From contig NZ_JAHCDI010000003.1 in assembly GCF_019697375.1 (NCBI RefSeq), positions 248,001 through 312,000 of the forward strand: a DNA stretch of 64,000 nt. Reading direction: 5' to 3'. Under the pieces are notes generated by a model that did not search any database, was not told where the DNA came from, and saw only the letters and a program-made list of their open reading frames with translations. Positions 31,224 to 40,895 of the stretch are shown here, piece after piece; position 1 is the stretch's first letter; each line of letters starts with the position of its first letter. This stretch comes from Micromonospora tarapacensis (GTDB lineage: Bacteria > Actinomycetota > Actinomycetes > Mycobacteriales > Micromonosporaceae). The position numbers and the translations under genes were made by a program.

Positions 31224-32000
31224 TCAGGCCCGCTTCTCCCGGGTGGCCCGGTCCAGCGCACGGTCCAGGACGACCAGCAGGGCGTCCCGCACCGAGAGCC
31301 GGTCCCTGGCGTCGAACTGCACCAGGGGTACATGTTCGCCGATCGCGAGGGCCCACCGGATCGCACCGAGATCGTGCGCCAGCCGGCCGTCGAAGGCGTT
31401 CACCCCGACCACGAAGGGCAGACCGGCCCGTTCGAAGAAGTCGATCGCCGGGTAGCAGTCGTCCAGCCGGGCGCTGTCGACCACCACCAGCGCGCCGAGC
31501 GCGCCCCGGGCCAGGTCGTCCCACATGAAGCCGAAGCGGGTCTGGCCCGGTGTGCCGAACAGGTACAGCTTCAGGCTGCGATCGATGGTGACGCAGCCGA
31601 AGTCCATCGCCACCGTGGTGGTGGTCTTCCCGGAGCGCTGTCCCGGGTCGTCGACGCCGATCCCGGCGGTGGTCATCTCCGCCTCGGTGGTCAGCGGGGC
31701 GATCTCCGAGATCGAGCCCACGGTGGTCGTCTTGCCGACCCCGAAGCCACCGGCCACCAGGATCTTGACCGGGATCGGCGGTGCGGCGCGCGGTGTGCCG
31801 GTAGCCGCGGGGGTCGCGGCCGGCGGCCGGTACGGCAGTGGTGCCGCCGGTGGATGGACCGGCGGTGGTGCCGGTGGTGGGGTGGCCCGTCCGATGGACG
31901 GCGGGGTCGGTGCCGGGCCGCCGTAGCGGGCTGCGGCGCTGTTGGCGGCGAGCGCGCCCGATGGGGCGACCGGCCAGTCAGGAGATTGCACGGAGTCCAT
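31224..32000 (-). CDS. Conservon GTPase (CvnD-like), 258 aa
   Basis: ATG at 32000 (MDSVQSPDW). An N-terminal, proline-rich extension of ~75 residues precedes a small GTPase: P-loop 'VKILVAGGFGVGKTTTVGSI', 'FGTPGQTRFGFMWDDLARG' (G3, DxPG-like) and 'VVGVNAFDGRL' in the G4 position (N-x-F-D instead of NKxD). CvnD proteins in Streptomyces conservons are ~200 residues, so the extension is unusual. It should switch with the upstream kinase/roadblock/DUF742 proteins at the membrane. Confidence 0.9.
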   Translation of the reverse strand: MDSVQSPDWPVAPSGALAANSAAARYGGPAPTPPSIGRATPPPAPPPVHPPAAPLPYRPPAATPAATGTPRAAPPIPVKILVAGGFGVGKTTTVGSISEIAPLTTEAEMTTAGIGVDDPGQRSGKTTTTVAMDFGCVTIDRSLKLYLFGTPGQTRFGFMWDDLARGALGALVVVDSARLDDCYPAIDFFERAGLPFVVGVNAFDGRLAHDLGAIRWALAIGEHVPLVQFDARDRLSVRDALLVVLDRALDRATREKRA

Positions 32001-32459
32001 CAATCACTCGCAGGATGACGTCGGGGTCGAGGGCCTCGTCGGCGTCGGTGACGTGTACGTCCAGCTGGCCGGCGGCCCGCAGGTCGCCGACCAGAACCCG
32101 GGTCACGCCGAAGTGCAACCGGGTCCGGGCGGAGATCTCGGCAACCGAGATCGGCTCACCGCAGAGCGCCACGATCGCCTGGAGTTCCGGGGTCAGCCGG
32201 GCGGCCGTGACGCTCCACGGTTCGGTGGTCGGCCGGGCGGTCACCTGGGTCTCCAGGCCGATCGTGGGTCGGCGCCGGCCACCCGGCCGGCGGTGAGCAC
32301 GAAAGGGCGTGGCCCGGACGGCCCGGCCACCTCGGGCTCCGACCCGATCGCCGCCGGTGCGTCCGCCGGACCGGCGGGGCCGGTCGGGGAACACTCACGC
32401 AGGTACGGCCGGATCCGGACCACCGGCTCCTGCTCCGCACCGGCGGCGTCGGGGTTCAT
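31978..32459 (-). pseudogene. Conservon DUF742 protein (CvnC-like), frameshifted
   Basis: ATG at 32459 overlaps the roadblock stop as ATGA and reads 'VVRIRPYLREC...RPFVLTAGRVAG', the usual DUF742 start (RPYxxT, VLTxGR). The rest, 'PTIGLETQVTARPTTEPWSV', 'VALCGEPISVAEISARTRLH' and 'VTRVLVGDLRAAGQLDVHV', lies in another frame and ends at 31978. Adding one base near 32270-32285 joins them to 160 residues, typical for the family (winged-helix-like). It is either a real deletion or a base-call error. The role would be in the conservon complex. Confidence 0.82.
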
Positions 32460-32926
32460 TGCTGTACGGAGTTCTTGAGTTCGACGATCAGACGCGGGGT
32501 GAGCGCACCACCGGCTCGACCGGCGAAGAGGGTCATCTCGTAGGCGACGGTGCCCAGATTGGCCGACCGGTCGGCGACCACGCCGAGCACCGAACCACTG
32601 CTGATCGCGCTGATCAACAGGTAGCCCTCGGCCATGTCCACCACGACCCGGTTCAGCCCGCCCAGCGCGTACCAGCTGGCGGCACCGCCGGCCAGGCTGG
32701 TCATACCCGACACGACCGCGGCGAGGCGCTCCGCGTTGGACCGGTCCTTGATCGCGGACATGGCCATCAGCAGCCCGTCCGATGACACGGCGATCGCCTC
32801 CAGCACGCCGGCGGTACCCGAGGTGAAGGAATCCAGCAGCCAGTTGAAGGTGCGTGCCTCGGGGCTGAGGTCACCGGCCGGATGACTCTGATGGTCGAGG
32901 TTCTCGTGTACGTGCGGGCTGGTCAC
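32456..32926 (-). CDS. Roadblock/LC7-domain conservon protein (CvnB-like), 156 aa
   Basis: GTG at 32926 forms a GTGA overlap with the kinase stop. The roadblock fold is clear: 'FNWLLDSFTSGTAGVLEAIAVSSDGLLMAMS', 'AERLAAVVSGMTSLAGGAASWY' and 'GYLLISAISSGSVLGVVADRSANLGTVAYEM'. Such proteins act as regulators of the CvnD-type GTPase and bind the sensor kinase. It starts with a His/Asp-rich leader of about 25 residues. Its stop overlaps the DUF742 ATG as ATGA. Confidence 0.93.
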   Translation of the reverse strand: MTSPHVHENLDHQSHPAGDLSPEARTFNWLLDSFTSGTAGVLEAIAVSSDGLLMAMSAIKDRSNAERLAAVVSGMTSLAGGAASWYALGGLNRVVVDMAEGYLLISAISSGSVLGVVADRSANLGTVAYEMTLFAGRAGGALTPRLIVELKNSVQQ

Positions 32927-35483
32927 CGTGGCGTTCCTTCTTCGTCGCTGCGGTCGGTACGGACGTCGCGCAGAGCCCGGGCGACGCCCGTCTCGAACGC
33001 GTTGATGCGATCGCGGACCTCGGCCGGGTCGCCCGGGTCCTGGATGAGCGGTTGCTGCGGGAGTTGCGCGATCAGGTTCGCCCCCGGCACCCGCCGGGAC
33101 AGCTGCGGGCCGGCGGATGCCGGCTCGGTCAGCTGCGGAAGCGCCCCGGCCCGGCTCTGCTCGGCCCGGCGCACCCCCGACTCGAACTCCTCGACCGCCG
33201 CGCGAGCGGCGGTCGGATCGGCGCCGGTGGCGTCCACCGGACCCGCCCGCGGTGCCGTGCCCGGCAGGCTGGCCCCGGGGACCCGCTGCCTGACTCCCGG
33301 CATCGGGCCGGGCGGACCGGTCCGCACCGGCGAGACCTGCGACGGCACCGCGGTGGCCGGGTCGGCCCCGGCCGGCTCCGCGACGGCCGCCGGCGCGGCG
33401 TCCGGACTCGTGGCGAAGGCGTCCCAGGACTCGGACAACTCCAGGCTCTCGGTGGCCCGGCTGAGCAGCTTCGGGTCGAACCCGGGTAGCGCCGCCGGGT
33501 CGGTTGCCGGCCGGGCCGGGCCGAGCACCGCAAGCGCGTCCCCGGCACGGCCACCGGTTCGGGCTGGTGCCGGATCGGCAGGGCGGCTGCGGGGGCGGAC
33601 CTGCCGAGCGGCAGCCCGGCCTGCTCGGGCGTCCCGACGACCAGCGACGACCGCGAGATCCGCAGGTCGGCGGTGACCCCGCCACCGGGGGTGGCGGAGA
33701 GGCCGACCGCCCACCCGTGCCGGCGGGCCAGCCGACCCACCACGAACAGTCCGAGCACCTCGGTCGGGGCGAGGTCCAGCCGTTCCCGCCGGGTGAGCCG
33801 GGCGTTCTCGTCCGCCAGCCGGGCCTCGGTCATGCCGATCCCGTGGTCCACCACCGTCAGGCGTGCACCGTCCTCGGTGAGTTCGCCGCCGACCAGCACC
33901 CGGGCGTGCGGCGGGGAGAAGACGGTGGCGTTCTCCATGAGTTCGGCGAGCGCCAGCACCAGATCGCCGACGATCGCCGGTGCCGCCGCGACCTCGGTCG
34001 GAACCCGTACGTCGACCCGGGTGTAGTCCTCGATCTCACCGAGGGCCAGGCGGACCACGTCGGCCAGCGGAACCGGCGCGACGTGCGCGACGTCGCCCGT
34101 CGCGCCGGAGAGCACCACGAGGTTGCCCGCGCTGCGCCGCAGGCGGCTGGAGATGTGGTCGAGCCGGTACAGGTCCTCCAGCCGCCCCGGCTCGGTCTCC
34201 TGTTGCTCCAACCGGTCGATCAGGGCGATCTGACGACCGACCAGGTTCTGGGTGCGTCGACCGACGTGGCCGAACATCTGAGCGACGTTGCGGCGGCTCG
34301 CCGCCTGCCGTTCCACCAGCCGGGCGGCCGTGCTCTGCACCCGCTCGAAGGCCCGGGCCAGGTCGCCGATCTCGTCCCGGGCGCGCACCTCGACCGGGTC
34401 GAGGTGAACCGGCTGGGCGTTGTCCGTCTCGTCGTCGGCCACCCGCACCAGTTCGGACTCGGCGACCCGGGCCACCCGGTCGGCGGAGCGGGTGAGCCGG
34501 GTCAGCGGTCCGGTCACCGTGCGACCGATGGCCAGGGCGAGCAGCACGACGACGACCAGGATCAGCGCGACCAGGACCGTCACCCAGTACGCGCCGGCCA
34601 GCGCCGCCTGTCGTTGGGCGCGGACCTCGGCGGTGACGTCGGCGACCAGCTTCTTCTCCACGAACTGACCTAGCGTGATCAGCGAGGAGATGGTCGGGAA
34701 GAGGGCCTGCACCGGCGTCCCGGCCACCGCGCCCACCGGGTCCAGGGTGCTCTGCTGGAGGAACTCCGGGCTGGTCCGGGCGTCCACCGCGGTCTGTTCG
34801 ATGGTCACCAGCGCCTGCTGCTCGGGGGTGAGCAGGCCGAGCATCTTGTCGCTCTCCGACTGGAGGGTGGCCATGTTGGCCACGAAGGCGGTGGCGAGCT
34901 GTGGGTTCGGCGACGCGGCGACCAGCACGATCAGGGCGCCGCCACTGCTGAGTCCTTCGCTCTTGCGCAGGATGCTGTCCAGCGCCAGCACCTGCCGGCC
35001 GGCCGAGGTGCGGGTGTCCACGTCGTAGGGCAGCCGCAACGAGTCGATCAGGGCCAGGTGAACCGGCCCGTAGGCGCCGATGACCTGCGCAGGTGCGGCC
35101 TGTCCCGCCAACACCGCCGTCCGGACCTCGGCGAGCTGCTTGACGCCGTCGACCGCCCTGCCCACCTCGACCGGCAGTTCGTCGTCGAACCTGGCACGCA
35201 GATCGACGATCTGGTCGTCCACCTCCGCGATCTCCTGCACCAGTTCGCTGCGCTGGACCTGCCCGAGCAACAGGCCGATGGCGAGCATCCGTTCCCGCTG
35301 GAGGTGTTGGAGCAGCGTGCCGACCCGGCTGGCGACCTGGACGGTGCTGTCGATCTCGCCCGCCCGCTGGGCCACACCGACCCGCTCCCAGACCACCGGA
35401 AGGGTCAGCCCGAGCATGCAGAGCAGCGGGATGATCACAAGGAGGGTGAGCTTGCCCCGGATCCGGAGCCTACCGAGCAGCAT
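32923..35483 (-). pseudogene. Conservon sensor histidine kinase (CvnA-like, NIT domain), frameshifted
   Basis: ATG at 35483 opens MLLGRLRIRGKLTLLVIIPL with a membrane helix at residues ~12-32. A nitrate/nitrite-sensor-type (NIT) extracellular domain follows ('LQHLQRERMLAIGLLLG', 'LIDSLRLPYDVDTRTSAGRQ'), then a second helix, HAMP, a dimerisation helix with 'LYRLDHISSRLRRSAGNLVV' and an ATPase domain ('LAELMENATVFSPP', 'VVDHGIGM'). The C-terminal ~200 residues continue only if one C is added to the CCCC run at 33540-33543. The restored length is 853 residues. Without repair, the frame runs on to 33129 with an implausible tail. Confidence 0.85.
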
Positions 35484-36657
35484 CGAAGGGCCTCCACCGG
35501 TCCGGCTCGTGGACCTGTCCGGTCGGCTGGAACGCCGGTGGCTGCTCGCCTGCCGGACGCACCGCCGTCGGCTCCCACCCGGCGCCGGTGAGCGTGGGCG
35601 GCTCGACGAGCCCGTTGCCGGCCGATCCGATCGTGGGGACGGCGTTCCTCGGCCGGGACACCCAGCCGGTCACCGCGAGGGTGACCAGGAGCAGGCCGGC
35701 GACGCCCCCGGCGCCGAGGATCAGCAGGCCCTCCCGGTCCATCCGGTCGATGCGGTCCGCCAGCAGCCGGTCGATCTCGTCGAGGAGGACCGGCTGGAGC
35801 TGCCTCGCGGCCTGTTGCGCCTCGTTCCGGGCCGCGAGGAGCCGGGTCGTGTCGACCGTCCCCGCCCGGTCCACCGGCTGGGAGTGCAGCGCCATCGCCT
35901 CGACCGCCCGCTGGTAGGCGTCGAAGGGGGTGAGCACGGTCGCGCCCAGATCGGCGCTTTCCGATCGGTCTACCACGGCCCGAAGGTTGTTGGCCAGGTC
36001 GTTGGCCGGTTGGAGAGTGGCGCTGCGGAGGGTGGCCAGCTGGCTGAGGGAGGCGATCCGGTCGCCGGCGGGCCGCCGGCTGATCAGCACGGCCAGGTCG
36101 GTGAGCCGCCCGGCGGCCACCACCGCCTCCGGCATCTCCTCCCCGACCCCGTCCTGCAGGAAGTACGAGTCGGGGCCGGAGTCGCGGATCAGGCCGGAGG
36201 ATTCGCGTATCCTGCCGTGCAGGGCCAGCAGCAGGTCGGTGACCTCCCCGTACACGGTGAAGGCGACTTCCGGGTCGGCCAGTGAGCGCTCGGGCAGCGC
36301 CTCCAGCTTCGCCCGTAGCCCGGCCCACCGCTCGCTGCTGCTCAGCTCGCTGCCGATGCGGGCATCGACCGTCGCGGCTCGCTCCACCGCCCGATCCAGG
36401 GTGTCCCGGCGCAGCGAGCGGCCGGTCACGGCGGCGCTCTGGGCGTCGACCAGGGCGTCGGTCACCGGGCCGAGGGCGCGAAGATACTCGACGCCGAGTC
36501 GTTCCCGTTCGACGACGTCGCGGTCGGTGTCGATGAGCCGGTGGGCCTGCACGACGAGGAACGCCACCGGCAGCAGCAGCGCGGTGGCGAGTAGCAACGG
36601 CAACAGCCGGCCCGGTGTCCTGGGCCGGCGACGGACCCGCGGAGCGGGAACGGTCAT
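35470..36657 (-). CDS. Two-TM protein with extracellular helical domain, conservon leader (395 aa)
   Basis: I choose ATG at 36657, which has GGAGGAG 7 bases upstream. A basic N terminus is followed by a membrane helix 'LLPLLLATALLLPVAFLVV' (~14-35). Then comes a ~260-residue mostly helical domain ('ERLGVEYLRALGPVTDALVDAQSAAVTGRS' and 'GPDSYFLQDGVGEEMPEAVVAAGRLTDLAVLISRR') and a second helix 'GLLILGAGGVAGLLLVTLAVTGW'. This resembles the sensory half of a chemoreceptor or kinase without an output domain. It overlaps the kinase start by 14 bases, so it is probably a partner sensor for the conservon. Confidence 0.75.
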   Translation of the reverse strand: MTVPAPRVRRRPRTPGRLLPLLLATALLLPVAFLVVQAHRLIDTDRDVVERERLGVEYLRALGPVTDALVDAQSAAVTGRSLRRDTLDRAVERAATVDARIGSELSSSERWAGLRAKLEALPERSLADPEVAFTVYGEVTDLLLALHGRIRESSGLIRDSGPDSYFLQDGVGEEMPEAVVAAGRLTDLAVLISRRPAGDRIASLSQLATLRSATLQPANDLANNLRAVVDRSESADLGATVLTPFDAYQRAVEAMALHSQPVDRAGTVDTTRLLAARNEAQQAARQLQPVLLDEIDRLLADRIDRMDREGLLILGAGGVAGLLLVTLAVTGWVSRPRNAVPTIGSAGNGLVEPPTLTGAGWEPTAVRPAGEQPPAFQPTGQVHEPDRWRPFDAAR

Positions 36658-37026
36658 GATTGTCTCCTCCGGCGGTGGCGCGGGTTCCCCGACGGTGTCG
36701 ACGAGCCGGTCCCGTGCGTCGGACCGGAAAACTAATCGAAGCGGGATGGCCTGGTATCGATCTGAGACGGTCAGGTTTGCGTCACTTCGAGCGAAGTAAC
36801 TCGTACCCGTCAATGTGGTCACCTTCAGTGTCGTTGCTGGAGGTGATAGGCGAACTTGGGCATGGATTCCGATGAAAGGGATGAATTTCCACGATGCGAA
36901 GTTGTCCCAAAGGTTCGCCCACCGACGATGTGCGGTCGACCTTCCGGCGAAGCCGATCGGCCAGCCAGAACGGACGTACGGCGGATCTCAGCTAATACTC
37001 AGGATCCGGGCCGTACCGTGTGCCGA
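36658..37026. promoter_or_regulatory. Divergent control region, conservon and hydrolase-ABC gene
   Basis: This 369-base gap is notably AT-richer than its neighbours. It contains the palindrome ACTTCGAGCGAAGT (36784-36797), a candidate operator. A -10-like TAATAC (36993-36998) lies ~29 bases before the ATG at 37027 and probably serves the hydrolase-ABC gene. Short reading frames in 36815-37030 show no protein-like pattern. I see no RNA gene. Confidence 0.5.
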
Positions 37027-39894
37027 ATGAGATCGCCGATCCCGGCCGCACGAATCCGACGTGCCCTGCCCACCGGTCGCCGGGCCATCGTCGCCTCGGT
37101 GGCCGTGGCCCTGCTGGCGGTGGCCGTGGTCTGGGCGATCTGGCCGGACCGGCCGGGCTTCCGCACCGAGTCCGCGATGCTCACGGTCCGGTCCGGCCCG
37201 AACGGCGACGAGCCGGTCGACCTCGACACCACGTTGTACCTCCCGCGTGACGCCGCCGCCGGCCGGCAGGTTCCGGCGGTGCTGCTCGCCCACGGCTTCG
37301 GCGGCACCAAGAACTCGGTCCGCACCGACGCCGAGGACCTGGCCGACCGGGGCTACGCCGTGCTGACCTGGACGGCCCGGGGCTTCGGCCGCAGCGGCGG
37401 CCGGATTCACCTGGACAGTCCCGACCACGAGGTACGCGATGCCCAGCGGCTGCTGGACTGGCTGGCGGGCCGCCCGGAGGTCCGCACGGACGCGGCCGGT
37501 GACCCCCGGGTCGGGGTGGTCGGAGGCTCCTACGGCGGTGCCCTGGCGCTCCTGCTCGCCGCCCAGGATCAACGGGTGGACGCGATCGTTCCCATGATCA
37601 CCTGGAACGACCTGTCCCGTGCCTTCCTGCCCGAGAACAGCGGCGGGGATCCGACCCAAGGGGTCTTCAAGTCCGGCTGGGCCGGCATCTTCTTCGGCGG
37701 GGGAGGAAACGTCGGCTCCGGACCGGCCGGGATCTCCGGCAGCACCGCCGAGGCACCCGAGGGTGCTCCCGCCCCCGGACCGCCCAGCCCGGCGCCGGGA
37801 CAGGGGCCGGGGACAGCACCGGGCGCCCCGACGGGCAGCGTCCCGGCCGACCCCTCCTGCGGCCGGTTCGCCGCCGACATCTGCGCCGCGTACCTGCGCA
37901 TCGCCGCCGCCGGCCGGGCCGACCAGGCCGCGGTGGACCTGCTGCGGCGCTCCAGCCCGGCCGGCGTGCTGGACCGGATCGAGGCACCCACGCTGCTGGT
38001 GCAGGGCGCGGCGGACACCCTCTTCCCGCTCGGCGAGGCCGACGCCAACGCCCGCGGCATCGCCGCGAACGGCACGCCGGTCCGGGTCGCCTGGTTCACC
38101 GGCGGCCACGACGGCGGTGCGGGGCCGCAGAGCGACTCCGACCGGGTGAAGTTCCTGACCGCCCAGTGGCTCGACCACTACGTCGCGGGCGACGGCGACG
38201 CACCGGCGGACACCTTCACCTTCTCCCGGATCGCCGGCTTCGACGCGATGGACCGAGGACTGGTCGCGACCGGCTACCGCACGGCCGACTACCCGGGCCT
38301 GGCCGGCGAGTCCCGGCGGGAGGTGTCGCTGGCCGGGCCGCCGCAGCGGGTGGCGAGCCCGCCCCGGGGAAATCCGGCCGCCATCTCGTCCGTGCCCTTC
38401 GCCGGCTCGCTGAGTTCGCTGCTCGGTGGGGTCGCCGGCGACATCCCCGGGCAGCATGCCCGGTTCGAGTCGCAGCCGCTGGCCGAGGCCGTGGACATCG
38501 TCGGGTCGCCCACCGTGCCGGTCCGGGCCGCCTCGGCCAGCGGCGAGGCGGTCCTCTTCGTCAAGCTCTACGACGTCGACGAGGAGGGTGCCGCCACCCT
38601 ACCCAGCGGGCTGATCGCCCCGATCCGGCTGGCCGACCTGCCCGCCACGATCGACGCCGCCCAGCCGGTCACCGTCACCCTGCCGGCGATCGTGCACCGG
38701 GTCGAGGCCGGGCACCGGCTCCGGCTGGTCGTCGCCACCTCCGACCAGGCGTACACCTCCCCGATCGAGCCGAGCGTGCACACGGTCGTGGTCGGGGACG
38801 CGCGGTTGAGCCTGCCCACGGTCGACGGCGACCCCATCCCCACCGAGGCGGCGCTCTGGCGCTGGGTGCTGGCCGGGCTGCTCGCCGCGATCGTGGTCGG
38901 GCTCGTCGTGCTCGTGGCCGTGCTGCGCCTGCGGCACCGCCGTCAGGACACCTCCGTGCATCCGGCGTACGCGGACACCCCGCTGGCCGTGCGCCACCTG
39001 CGCAAGGAGTACGCCGACGGCTTCGTCGCGGTCTCCGAGGTCGACTTCGAGGTGCACCCCGGTCAGGTGGTCGGCCTGCTCGGGCCGAACGGTGCCGGCA
39101 AGACGACCACCCTGCGGGTGCTGATGGGGCTGACCCAGCCGACCGCGGGTGAGATCTACGTCTTCGGACACCGGCTGGTGCCGGGTTCGCCCGTGCTGTC
39201 GAGGATCGGTTCGCTGGTCGAGGGCCCCGGCTTCCTGCCGCACCTGACCGGCCTGGAGAACCTGAGGGCGTACTGGCGGGCTACCGGCCGGCCGGCGGCC
39301 GACGCCCGCTTCGAGCAGGCGCTGGAGATCGCCGGCCTGGGCAGCTCGGTGCATCGGCCGGTACGCAAGTACAGCCACGGCATGCGGCAGCGGCTGGCCA
39401 TCGCCCAGGCGATGCTCGGCCTGCCGGATCTGCTGGTGCTCGACGAGCCGACCGACGGGCTGGACCCGCCGCAGATCGCCGAGATGCGTCGGGTGCTCAA
39501 GCGGTACGCCACCGACGGCCGGGCGGTATTGGTCTCCAGTCACCTGTTGGCCGAGGTGGAGCAGACCTGCACCCACGCCGTGGTGGTCAACAAGGGCCGG
39601 ATCGTGGCCTCCGGGCCGGTGGAGGAGATCGTCGGCGACTCGCCCAGCGTGCTGTTCGAGGTGAGCGACCCGGCGGCGGCCCGGGGGGTGCTCGACGGTT
39701 TCGGCGGCGTACGCGTGCTCGACGACGACGCCGGGCACCTGGTGGTGGACACCAACGGCACCGCCCGCAGCGAGGTGGTCGCCGAGCTGGTCCGGGCCGG
39801 GATCGGAGTGGACCGGGTGGTGCCCCGGCGCCGCCTGGAGGACGCCTTCCTCGCTCTGGTGGGCGAGAACTCTCGGGGAAGCGGGGACCGGTGA
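37027..39894 (+). CDS. Fusion of S15-type alpha/beta hydrolase and ABC ATPase (955 aa)
   Basis: ATG at 37027. A membrane helix lies at ~18-38. The hydrolase is X-Pro-dipeptidyl-peptidase/CocE-like: 'VLLAHGFGGTKNSVR', nucleophile elbow GGSYGG with Ser168, 'GAADTLFPLGEADANARG' with the acid, and 'GGHDGG' with the likely His. A PepX-C-type beta domain follows (~500-605). A second helix at ~613-635 leads to a complete ABC ATPase: Walker A at 686-693 (Lys692), signature 'YSHGMRQRLAIAQAM', Walker B 'LLVLDEPTDGLDPP', switch His. The two helices predict an extracellular hydrolase and a cytosolic ATPase in one chain. The stop overlaps the permease start. Confidence 0.92.
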   Translation: MRSPIPAARIRRALPTGRRAIVASVAVALLAVAVVWAIWPDRPGFRTESAMLTVRSGPNGDEPVDLDTTLYLPRDAAAGRQVPAVLLAHGFGGTKNSVRTDAEDLADRGYAVLTWTARGFGRSGGRIHLDSPDHEVRDAQRLLDWLAGRPEVRTDAAGDPRVGVVGGSYGGALALLLAAQDQRVDAIVPMITWNDLSRAFLPENSGGDPTQGVFKSGWAGIFFGGGGNVGSGPAGISGSTAEAPEGAPAPGPPSPAPGQGPGTAPGAPTGSVPADPSCGRFAADICAAYLRIAAAGRADQAAVDLLRRSSPAGVLDRIEAPTLLVQGAADTLFPLGEADANARGIAANGTPVRVAWFTGGHDGGAGPQSDSDRVKFLTAQWLDHYVAGDGDAPADTFTFSRIAGFDAMDRGLVATGYRTADYPGLAGESRREVSLAGPPQRVASPPRGNPAAISSVPFAGSLSSLLGGVAGDIPGQHARFESQPLAEAVDIVGSPTVPVRAASASGEAVLFVKLYDVDEEGAATLPSGLIAPIRLADLPATIDAAQPVTVTLPAIVHRVEAGHRLRLVVATSDQAYTSPIEPSVHTVVVGDARLSLPTVDGDPIPTEAALWRWVLAGLLAAIVVGLVVLVAVLRLRHRRQDTSVHPAYADTPLAVRHLRKEYADGFVAVSEVDFEVHPGQVVGLLGPNGAGKTTTLRVLMGLTQPTAGEIYVFGHRLVPGSPVLSRIGSLVEGPGFLPHLTGLENLRAYWRATGRPAADARFEQALEIAGLGSSVHRPVRKYSHGMRQRLAIAQAMLGLPDLLVLDEPTDGLDPPQIAEMRRVLKRYATDGRAVLVSSHLLAEVEQTCTHAVVVNKGRIVASGPVEEIVGDSPSVLFEVSDPAAARGVLDGFGGVRVLDDDAGHLVVDTNGTARSEVVAELVRAGIGVDRVVPRRRLEDAFLALVGENSRGSGDR

Positions 39895-40793
39895 TGGCGG
39901 GATCGACTGTCGAGCCGACGCGGAGCACGGCCGGGGCGGAAGCCTCGGGGGCGGCGGCCGGCTACCGGCCGTCGCGGACGTTGCCGTTCGGCGCGGAGTT
40001 CCGCCGGCAGGCGTCGCGGCGGCGCACCCAGCTGGCGCTCGGCTTCATGGTGCTGCTGCCGCTGATCATCCTGATCGCGTTCCAGTTCGACTCCAACGAC
40101 GACGACAACGGCGGGGGCGAGTTCGGCAGCCTCATCGACCTCGCCACCTCCGGCGGACTCAACTTCACCCTCTTCACGATCTTCGTGTCGGCCTCGTTCC
40201 TGCTGGTCGTGGTGGTGGCGCTGTTCTGCGGCGACACGGTGGCCAGCGAGGCGAGCTGGGGGAGCCTGCGCTACCTGCTGGCGATACCGGTGCCCCGGGC
40301 CCGGCTGCTCACGGTGAAGCTGGTGGTCGCGCTCGCGTACTCGGCGTCGGCTCTGGTGCTGCTCGCCGGCACGGCGCTGCTGATCGGGACCCTCCGCTAC
40401 GGCTGGTCGCCGCTGCGCAGCACGGTCGCCGCGCAGCTGGAGCCGGCCGAGGGGCTGCTCCGCCTGCTCGCGGTGCTCGGCTACCTGGCGGTCGTCCTGC
40501 TGGTGGTCGCCGGCCTGGCGTTCCTGCTGTCGGTGCTCACGGACGCGGCCCTCGGCGCGGTGGGGGGCGCGGTGCTGCTGTGGATCCTGTCCAGCATCCT
40601 GGACCAGATCACCGCGCTCGGCGCGATCCGGTCGTTCCTACCGACCCACTACAGCACCGCCTGGCTGGGGCTGCTCTCCACGCCGGTGCAGACCGACGAC
40701 ATCGTCCGGGGCTCGGTCTCCGCGATCTGCTACGCCACCGTTTTCTGGGGGCTGGCCTTCTGGCGCTTCACCCGCAAGGACATCACCAGCTGA
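39894..40793 (+). CDS. ABC-2 type permease partner of the hydrolase-ABC fusion (299 aa)
   Basis: ATG at 39894 shares a base with the stop of the fusion gene (TGATG). After a polar leader of ~45 residues there are six membrane segments. 'FTIFVSASFLLVVVVALFCGDTVASEASWGSLRYLLAIPVPRARLL' is the ABC-2 conserved region, and 'FRRQASRRRTQLALGFMVLLPL' opens TM1. The end 'FWRFTRKDITS' matches other ABC-2 permeases. It should form the transmembrane channel for the upstream ATPase domain. Confidence 0.9.
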   Translation: MAGSTVEPTRSTAGAEASGAAAGYRPSRTLPFGAEFRRQASRRRTQLALGFMVLLPLIILIAFQFDSNDDDNGGGEFGSLIDLATSGGLNFTLFTIFVSASFLLVVVVALFCGDTVASEASWGSLRYLLAIPVPRARLLTVKLVVALAYSASALVLLAGTALLIGTLRYGWSPLRSTVAAQLEPAEGLLRLLAVLGYLAVVLLVVAGLAFLLSVLTDAALGAVGGAVLLWILSSILDQITALGAIRSFLPTHYSTAWLGLLSTPVQTDDIVRGSVSAICYATVFWGLAFWRFTRKDITS

Positions 40794-40895
40794 GGGCGTC
40801 GCCGCCGCGGCTGCTCCGGCCGGTCACCGCCACCGGTCCGGGCCCTGTCGAGCTGAGCCGTTCGCGCTGTCGGCCGTAGGGCGCGGAGCATCCGG

